A stretch of DNA of 64,000 nucleotides from contig BSBM01000600.1 of NCBI GenBank assembly GCA_027924585.1, forward strand, positions 15,683,001 to 15,747,000, given 5' to 3'. Shown one piece after another: positions 57,328 to 64,000 of this stretch. The position numbers and the translations under genes are program-made. Below the pieces are notes generated by a model. That model was not told the origin of the DNA. It made no database searches and saw only the letters and a list, made by a program, of their open reading frames with translations. This stretch comes from Larix kaempferi. Lineage: Eukaryota > Streptophyta > Pinopsida > Pinales > Pinaceae. Positions within the stretch are counted from its first letter, which is position 1. Each line of letters begins with the position of its first letter.

Positions 57328-57916
57328 CCCATATGCAATGATGAGGCATGTGTCATAATCCCACCAAGTAGAAGCCAGAGAATCCGCAGATTACACAAGG
57401 TATTGAGCCCACATTACCCACAAGGGTTGGTACAACAAATCTCATGAACATATCAAGATGAAGTAGAAGATTGCGTATGTACAGTAAGGAAATGGTACAT
57501 CACCAAAGTGTGTAGTCCCACTAAGTTGTGGACCTTGAAGGCGCTTGATACATCAGAGATGACACATCAATAACGCAGATGAAGACACATGGCATATGCA
57601 CAATCCGTGAAGTATGGAAGAGGGATGCCATGAGCATCTTGTGAACATACAATCCGTAGAGAACATGTATAAATAGAGATGCAAGTTGGTGAGTTGAAGT
57701 AAGCCTAGTACACAGTTTGGAAGTAAGCTTCAAGTAGGTTTCAGTTTGTTTTTCAAGGCATCGAAGGGCTCGTGGGTAGAACATAATGGTTATTTACTGA
57801 TGCATAACAGAAGATAAAGGTTAAGTAAAGGCTAAGCTGTTAAAGAAGGTAAAATTTGCTAATAACTGCGCTAATACTGATTCATCCCCCCTCTCAGTAT
57901 TAAATCGATTCCAACA

Positions 57917-58524
57917 TTGTAACCATTATTGATATTGATAATTTTAAAAACCATTTCGGCTTGAACTTGAAGCGGGTCATAATAGTGTTTTTGTGAGCCA
58001 CATCCACATGCCCCTATCAACAGGGAATAAAGTGGTTTTCTTGAAGGCTATGGCAAGACTACATAACAATGTAGGTGGAGTGAGCAACAACATAGAACAT
58101 AAAGATAGATCAACCCTTGACAATAGACCTTGACCATAAAGATAAATCAAATAAAAACATTGAGAGCAGAGCTTGATATTGATATATCGGAGTTCAAGAT
58201 CAGATCTTGACATAAGGATAGATCAGACCTTAAGCAGAAATGGGTTTTACACTTTTAGCCATTAGTTGTTTAGGGTATTTTAAGTTTTTCATTAAAAAAC
58301 AATTTTTTTTGGGGATCAATGGGTCAGAGAAGCACTGGAAGTTTCAGGATCCGTTTGAAAATTTTAGGAATTGTTTTATTTTTCACAAGATCTGTTTCAT
58401 AGGACCAAGATATGTTTCCTTTTGTAGGGGATCCGTTTCCATGATGCATCCTAGGCGGATCCGATCCAGATACGTATCGGATCTGTGGATCCTACACACT
58501 GGGGTGGCGGATCCAGTAACATAG
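57917..58524. other. right part of the GGATCC-repeat DNA element
   Basis: Non-coding remainder of the element begun at 46774. The final 160 bases are dense in GGATCC, GATCCG and GGATCTG words. No transposase fragment is seen. Confidence 0.6.
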
Positions 58525-58532
58525 GTTTAGAT

Positions 58533-59004
58533 CTCTCCCATGCTTACCATTCACTAGCTTATTGCACCACTTTGTGCTACAAATCCTAGATTACTAGTTT
58601 GAATGGTAATGCTTGGCAAGTGGAAGATTGAGAGCATTCCAACCTTTATTTTTTTCAAACTTTTCCATTATCCACTTCCATTAATCAACAATAGAGAGTT
58701 GCAAACCACAGGGGATGCCCAAATATTGAATATTTTCCTCAAGTTTTACTTCTTCAATTTATGATACAATCCATTAGAGGGTGTCTTGGCCAGTAAGAAA
58801 GACCTTCGTTTTTTCCTCACTAACATTTGCTCCAACAACTTTTGCAAATGTGGCCAAGCAAAGAATAGTGCCTTCCTCAGGTGGTTATGTCAACTCAGGC
58901 ATTAAAGTTGAATCATCTGGAAAGTGGACATTGAGAAGTTGGCTTCCTATAGGTAAACAAATTCCCTTAATTTGCCCTTGCATTATGGTGACCTCCAACA
59001 TATA
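58533..59004. other. no gene seen
   Basis: Short AT-rich stretch between two DNA elements. A weak frame on the minus strand has the look of old LINE sequence (ERLFYWPRHPL-like), but I cannot support it. Confidence 0.35.
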
Positions 59005-59012
59005 GTCCAAAG

Positions 59013-60175
59013 CAGTGTTACAAATAACGGCCGATTTTTTGCGCTACGTCGAAAAATCGCGATTTTTTGGAGGCCCTGATTTTTCAAGGAAAAATCGGCC
59101 AAAAAATCGCGCCGATATTTGCCTGAAAAATCGTCCATATTTGCCCAAAAAATCGCCGAGATATCACCGTCGACTCATGATTTTTGGGACAGGGTTAAAA
59201 AAGTCCGTTTTTGACTTTTAAAGCTCGCAGGAGCATTCTGTTCGGGTTCATTTGCTCGCTACAGCCGTGGAGAGGAGAGCCAAGGAGATTAGGGTGGGTT
59301 TGATTTTTCCCAAGGAGGAGTTTCCACATCATTTCGCTCGCCATCAACCACCAGATTTGAAGATTGGAGCTTTGCATTTGGAGTTTTTGCCAAGTTTAAC
59401 TTTGTCCTACCTTGATTCGTACTCAGCTATAAAGAAGTAACCTAAGTAGCAACCTTGTCCTATCAGTCATAACTCTCGTTTGGTCATAAAATCCGAACTA
59501 AAACCCCTACACCAACAAGCTATATACATTCAAAGATAATTAAAATTGACATCTGATTTTGATTATCAAATACTAAACAAGTAGAAGCAAAGGCAACTAC
59601 AATTTATGGTAAAATAATTAACCCTGCAGAAAAAATTAAATTTGGCTTTTACAAGCAAAGCCAATAGCTGCTTACAAAGCCTCAATTCCCCTAAGCTAAG
59701 ACGGGATGGTTCTTCATGAGAAGTGGCAATGGTTCCTCATGAAAAGTGGCCTTACACCTGCATTTCCACAGATCTCCAATAGTGTACAGCCAAACTGTGC
59801 ACCATTAAAACTTTGCAGCCGTTCCTAATCACTTGAGTGTCCCTAAGGAGATACATTTGTTATACTTATAACTTATATTTTTGATGATTCATTATTCACT
59901 ATTCAGGAGTAGGACTGGGACACGATCCATTTTGATGTGTGATGTATCTCTAGACATCTTATATATCTTATATATGGGTTTTCTTTCCATATTCATGTGG
60001 CAATGTGTTTATTTGATGTTATTGTTGCTTTAGACGTTTAAAAAATTGAAAAAAAATGAATATTTTTGTGTTTTTTAAGTTTGCTGATTTTTTGTCGATG
60101 TTCTGCCGAGATATCCCGAAACGATGTTTCCTGGACCTTGTCGATTTCCGCGCTGCGCCGATATTTGTAACATTG
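59013..60175. mobile_element. hAT-like non-autonomous element, AAAAATCG subterminal repeats
   Basis: It starts CAGTGTTACAAATA and ends ATATTTGTAACATTG; the complement CAATGTTACAAATATCGGC gives a 14-base terminal repeat with one mismatch. The flanks are GTCCAAAG (59005-59012) and GTCCAGAG (60176-60183), 7 of 8. The left 170 bp are packed with AAAAATCG, CGATTTTT and GCCGATAT words; the right end has GCCGAGATATC and CGCGCTGCGCCGATATT. A LINE tail (about 59640-59860) is nested inside. No transposase. Confidence 0.85.
59640..59860 (-). pseudogene. LINE 3' tail fragment
   Basis: Similar to 39850-40030 (AAAGCCTC(A/G)ATT, GAAAAGT(A/G)GCC(T/C)TA, CTTGAGTGTCCCTAAGGAG). Too short and broken for a domain call. 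It lies inside the hAT-like element at 59013-60175. Confidence 0.45.
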
Positions 60176-60183
60176 GTCCAGAG

Positions 60184-60586
60184 CATCAGCTGCAAGCACA
60201 TAGAGGCAAAGTGCAAGAAGTAGTTTCGCTGAATATATTGCTATAAAAGGATAACGTTGAAAAGTATGCCATTCACATTAACCCTTGTTGAGGCCCGTGA
60301 AAAGAGTCTCTGCTGACTTGTGCTAGGAGAAAAACCCCAATCAATTCAACATGTTAAGGATAAGTCTCATTCAATCTTGTGATGATCCTCATCAAATTCA
60401 ACTTAAAAAAAAGGATTTTGGCTAGACTCTTTAGCTCACTCAAGGCTTTTACTCACATTTATTAGATTATCAAGGATCAATTTGTCCTTGATAATTCCAA
60501 TTTGCTTCTTTTGGACTATCCAGGCGATCAACAAGTTAATTTTTTTGGTTGATGTTTTGGCTAGAAATTGTGGTTCTAATATCAAT
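60184..60586. other. probable Copia leader sequence, no gene seen
   Basis: A weakened primer-site complement (GGTTCTAATATCAAT at 60572-60586; compare GCTCTGATACCAAT) ends this stretch on the right, so at least its right part is the leader of a minus-strand Copia whose LTR follows. No coding motif. Confidence 0.4.
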
Positions 60587-61117
60587 TACAATAGGTTTGC
60601 AAATTGATTTATATAGTTAAACACATTAGCATAAGACAATGGTACACATAACACAAAAATTACCCTGGGGTAGGGAAAACCAACAAACCAGTGAGCTTTC
60701 AACCCATCTATTAATTACTCAAAACAAGTGTTTACAATCGTGACTTACTAGACCAGAAATCACACTTCATTACATGATTATGCTACACATTACTATACCC
60801 CTCTCTTGTATATAATGCATAGCCATTACATCTTATTTATAGATGCAATACAACCAATTGGTCATTAATGACAATCCATAACTTCCTAACCATTTTTAGT
60901 TATTCTGTTGCAGTCGATTTGATTGGGTCAACTTTGGTTGATTGCCCATTGAGCTTTGGTCGTTCCGTCAACTTTTTGCCTTCGACCAAACCACTATTCT
61001 AGTTGGTCGATCGACTAGACTTCCACCGTCTGTCACCTCCAACTACAGTCGACTTATACCAATTGACTATCTACTTTGCAAGTCGATCCACATGCAAAAA
61101 ATATAACATTCCCAACA
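60587..61117 (-). repeat. Copia LTR relic (minus strand)
   Basis: It runs from TACAATAGGTTTGC to CATTCCCAACA. It contains CCCTGGGGTAGGGAAAACC, like the CTTGGGAAAACCCTG block in the element A LTR, and a minus-strand TATA region (TATAAATAAGATG near 60838). The right part is rich in GTCGA words, again as in the element A LTR. The size (531 bp) is close to that of A (543 bp). Confidence 0.6.
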
Positions 61118-61189
61118 GGAATTTGTATGAGACATTGATTAGAGTAATGTGATGCTAACCGCCTACCAAATCCCATCTAACACCCTTAG

Positions 61190-61855
61190 GGATAAGCTCG
61201 ATAAGATCTGCATGGATAAGCTCCCTCATATTGACACCCTTGATAGATTCTTAGACCATCATTTCTTCTTCAGAGGGGAGCAGGGAGATTGAGATCACCA
61301 ACACCTATACATACTTGGGCGTTTGGTTCTCAAGGCCTTGCTTCAGTTTGAGGCTTGCTCTTTAGCCCTATGTCAACAAGGGCTATGTGTCCTTAGCTCT
61401 ACTTGATAGACAATGTTTACGACACCATTTCTAGGACATATCATCCAAGATATCTCTCATGGACTCCAATTATCTGGCCCACATTTATTTCCATTCTTGA
61501 GGTTTGGGGGCCTTGTTTGATAGTTTTAATTGGGCTACAATTGAGAGGGTGCAGACCCTTCTTCTTCGATGCATTATTAGATGTAAGTAGACAGCCTCTC
61601 AGGCTATCAGTCTTGCTGAGTTTGGTGCCTATCCCCTTCTACTTGATATTGTGTTCAGCCTGGTCCCTCTACATCATGTTTGGGGTTTTGTTGACTTGGT
61701 CACAGGTCTGCATCGATATCCATACTTGGTCTACTGTTCATCTGAGTCCATTGCTTTGACTAGTTCCCCAGGGCAAGCATATTGTTGGTTTGTGGGGGTC
61801 TCGGACCTTTTGGAGTATATGGGTGTTTCGATAGACCACCTTCCTTTGTTTAGAT
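61190..61855 (+). pseudogene. LINE RT C-terminal region
   Basis: Broken frames read TNTYTYLGVWFSRPCFSL, SLALLDRQCLRHHF, DISSKISLMDS, WATIERVQTLLLRCIIRCKQT and AEFGAYPLLLDIVF. The first four align with STYTNFGVQSTRSCFSL, SLALLERQCFRHHF, DISSKMYLMDT and WASVERLQLLLLCRIIKCKQT in the copy at 6782-7295. This copy shows the uninterrupted sequence across the solo LTR insertion site of that LINE. Confidence 0.8.
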
Positions 61856-62537
61856 CAATGTTATAAAAACCGTTCCGGTTCCGGTTAAACTGGCTGGTCC
61901 AACCGGTTCCAAGGCTCAACCGGTCCAACCGCCTGTTCAAACCTGTTTTTGACCGGTTCAATTCTGAACTAGCCGGTTTCCACGAGGAACCGCCGGGTTT
62001 TGTACGGAGGCTAGCTTTTCAAACCGGCTGGGTTCCGTACGGAACCGACCGGTTCCATACAGTCTTTTTAAGGGGCAAAAACCCACGTTCTAAAATTTTA
62101 TGGGGCAAAAAACCCATGATCTAGGCCTTCTTTGAGTCTTGACTTTAGAGGCCATTCTTAGCCTCTTTGTTTATGTACTTTGCTTCATCTATGGATTGCA
62201 CTCAGTGTTGTTTTGGTTTTATACACTCTTACTTGCTATATACATGAGAAACTTTGCATATTTGTGTATAATGGTTTGAATTCACATGGATGAACATGGA
62301 TTGCACTCGGTTTTGTTTTGGTCTTATACAATCTAACTAGTTATATACATGAGAGACTTTGCATATTTGTGTATAATGGGTTGAATTCACATGGACGCAC
62401 ATGAATATATATTTATTTTTTGAAAATATGAATATTTTATTTATTTTTGCTCAACCTGTTTTTTGATCCGGGTTTTTTCCCGGTTCCGGGTCCTGGTGTC
62501 GGCCGGTTCTACCACCGGTCCGGTTCTGATAACATTG
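61856..62537. mobile_element. hAT-like non-autonomous element, CCGGTT subterminal repeats
   Basis: It starts CAATGTTATAAAAACCG and ends CGGTTCTGATAACATTG; the complement CAATGTTATCAGAACCG matches at 15 of 17 positions. GTTTAGAT flanks both sides (61848-61855 and 62538-62545), a perfect 8-bp duplication. The left 190 bp and right 80 bp are packed with CCGGTT and AACCGG words. The middle holds a duplicated block (GGATTGCACTC(A/G)G...GTATAATGG near 62194 and 62300). No transposase. Confidence 0.9.
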
Positions 62538-62702
62538 GTTTAGATACCCCCTTGATGCATGTGCCCATCTCTTACCTACTAGGTGAGAGTGCGACGTATC
62601 CAGGTAGTATATAAAAGTCACTTTGACAGACCCATTGGGTGGGTTATGTATGAAGATGACCATATATGCAGAGCACTTCATGGAGTTGAGGGATGACCTC
62701 AT

Positions 62703-63958
62703 TGTGTGACATTCATATACATGTTGTCACTGGATGCATGACCTTCATATTCCTCTGCCCAGTTCGTAGTAGGTTTACATAGACTTAGAGTTCTGTTGCT
62801 GATTACTCCATTGAGCTACAAAACAAATCCCTGAACTATTGGATCTCAGCAGTGTGAAACTGAAAAGTTTAACTTGCTAGCACGACGCCATCACAAAGTG
62901 TCTAGAAAGTAGAAACAGAGCAGCCTTGCAGTAAAGCTATAGAAAATGGAAACATAAGGCTAAAACACCAAGCAACTGCATCCAGATGAAAGGCAATAAA
63001 AAGGCAGAGAGCTGGAACTGCAAATTGAATTGCCACAAGAAAACAGATGAACCAGTGTGTAACAATGAATGGGTGCTAATCTGAGAAAACACAAGCTGAA
63101 AACAGTTATTAACTGTCGCCAGCTAAATCTGTCTTGGGTGTTAAAAACACCATGCAGCCACAAACACTGAAGCCAGGGAATGAAAGTATTAGTGTTTAAA
63201 CAATGAAAAATCAAGGGCTTGGGAGGGCACGACTGCTGATCTACCACCAGCTACGAGTTCCATGGTTGTCAGGCTTGCCCAGCAACAGTGCAAACCCTAG
63301 CGTCATCCCAACCTGCATTCTTCCCTCTGTGGTTGTGTTGTAAACTTTTCTCTACCTTCCTAAATCATTTGCGTTTGCTTGTATTTTTCCAATTATGTTA
63401 GTTATGCTTTTTTCTCTTGCTGCTATGCTGATAAATTTTATACTTTTTCTACTGTCAAGTGGAAAACTAGGATGATAATTCTTAGAAATGTGAAACTTTA
63501 TTAATAATTTTCCACTATTCCAGTTTTTAGTTGTTTGCAATTTTAGTAAACTCTGCAATGCCTGTTTAAAAATCATATGTGCTTTTTTGCTCGATGCGTT
63601 CTTTGTTCTATTGAATGACTAAACAGCTTTCATCTAATTTGGCCATATTGACGAATCTGCAGATTTCTGTAAACATCTATCCTCATGTAGCAGTTCCATC
63701 TGATAATCTGTATGATAAATATATGTTTGGTGGTAGCTTATTATTGTTTGCTTGATATTACATTTTTTCGCTACTATATCTTTAGATTTAGGTATCTTCC
63801 CTAGTTGATCTCTGGTTATCTCTAAGATTTGTAACTTTGTGTTCCGTGTGCATGCTGTTCTTGATATTTATGATCTGTTTCTACTATCTTTAAATAGATG
63901 CAAATAGGAATATGTGCATCTTATTACCCTATTCTTTTCCTATTATGCATGTGATCAG
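62703..63958. other. no gene seen; intron-like toward the right edge
   Basis: The first part is AG-rich, without motifs. From about 63340 on it is T-rich and low in complexity, like plant intron sequence, and ends in a pyrimidine-rich stretch and CAG at 63958. Confidence 0.4.
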
Positions 63959-64000
63959 TCTAAATGAAGGTCCAGGAGGAATGCACGATGTAGATTATGG
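63959..64000 (+). CDS. possible start of a host exon, cut by the window edge
   Basis: A pyrimidine-rich stretch (TACCCTATTCTTTTCC) and GTGATCAG precede an open frame LNEGPGGMHDVDYG. The composition is unlike the AT-rich DNA before it. Only 42 bases are visible, so this is a weak call. It could belong to the same plus-strand gene as the exon at 39036. Confidence 0.3.

Larger units (their letters stand above)
47027..57916 (+). mobile_element. Copia element F, pol-less, with two large broken ORFs
   Basis: LTRs at 47027-48536 and 53134-57916 (the latter holding a hAT transposon). The target duplication TTGTA is perfect (47022-47026 and 57917-57921). A primer site follows the 5' LTR and the purine tract CCAAAGGGGGAGA precedes the 3' LTR, as in SIRE/Maximus-type Copia. 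Between them lie a gag-like coiled-coil and double-knuckle ORF and a second ORF of the coiled-coil cargo type. No protease, integrase, RT or RNase H was found in about 4.6 kb. Confidence 0.85.
53134..57916 (+). repeat. 3' LTR of Copia F, split by a hAT transposon
   Basis: It starts TATTGAGCATTGGTTGTC and ends CGATTCCAACA. Without the 3.3-kb insertion it is about 1,470 bp. The 5' LTR reads CACCCATATGCAATGATGAGG at 47928, giving the empty site of the insertion. Confidence 0.9.
46774..58524. mobile_element. hAT-like non-autonomous element, GGATCC-type subterminal repeats, host of Copia F
   Basis: It starts CTAAGTTACCAGGAT and ends GATCCAGTAACATAG; the complement CTATGTTACTGGATC makes an imperfect terminal repeat. 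The flanks are CTTTAGAT (46766-46773) and GTTTAGAT (58525-58532), 7 of 8 matching. The left end has GGATACAGATCCGGATCCGG-type words and the right end CGGATCCGATCCAGATACG-type words. Without Copia F only about 860 bp remain, with no transposase. Confidence 0.75.
61140..62700 (+). mobile_element. LINE copy 2, interrupted by a hAT-like element
   Basis: Same LINE family as 2401-9700 but on the plus strand, covering only the part after the RT catalytic box. It is interrupted at 61855 by a 682-bp hAT-like element and resumes at 62546. Stops and frameshifts are frequent. Confidence 0.75.

Noticed and set aside
1-64000. CRISPR arrays, bacterial operons, riboswitches, rRNA or tRNA genes
   Set aside because: None seen; splice sites, LTRs and tRNA-primed retroelements indicate a plant nuclear genome.

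Overview
This window looks like gene-poor intergenic or giant-intron DNA from a large plant nuclear genome. Copia LTR elements with tRNA-Met-type primer sites (TGGTATCAGAGC), LINEs, hAT-type DNA transposons and non-coding LTRs of over 4 kb fill most of it. The mix suggests a gymnosperm such as a conifer, but that is inference. I see no bacterial features, no rRNA or tRNA gene, no CRISPR array and no complete host gene. One convincing host-type exon (39036-39154, +) and one weaker exon start at the right edge (63959) suggest the window may lie partly inside a plus-strand gene with very long introns.

Layout. 1-2400: short AT-rich repeats, then a truncated minus-strand Copia (A) with its LTR. 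2401-9700: a decayed minus-strand LINE interrupted by a 4.2-kb solo LTR. 10092-20072: Copia B (+), with gag in sense, a long nearly intact antisense ORF (about 1,090 codons, one frameshift), a solo LTR of another family and a 600-bp hAT-like element. 21399-30678: Copia C (+), a gag-protease-only element now arranged as LTR-internal-LTR-internal-LTR inside one target duplication (AGAAG) and carrying a second 4.5-kb solo LTR. 30803-37798: Copia E (-), young and almost intact, with complete gag, protease, integrase, RT and RNase H domains. 37799-40320: host-like DNA with one exon and a LINE tail. 40981-46773: LTR relics, including a 522-bp tandem promoter duplication with a fold-back at its junction. 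46774-58524: a three-level nest, with a DNA element holding pol-less Copia F, whose 3' LTR holds a hAT transposon with a nearly intact transposase gene. 58525-64000: two more hAT-like non-autonomous elements, a Copia LTR, a second LINE copy and intron-like sequence.

Two themes stand out. First, two unrelated Copia backbones (B and F) lack pol and instead carry a large ORF with the same plan: helical N-terminal domain, KKxKV-type basic motif, long coiled coil. In B it is antisense, long and almost unbroken while its surroundings are decayed. Second, five DNA elements share related ends (CARTGTT or CTAWGTTAC/CTAAG), 8-bp target duplications and dense subterminal repeats, but each has its own subterminal repeat word. 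Target duplications and empty sites inside the window allow most of the nesting order to be read directly.
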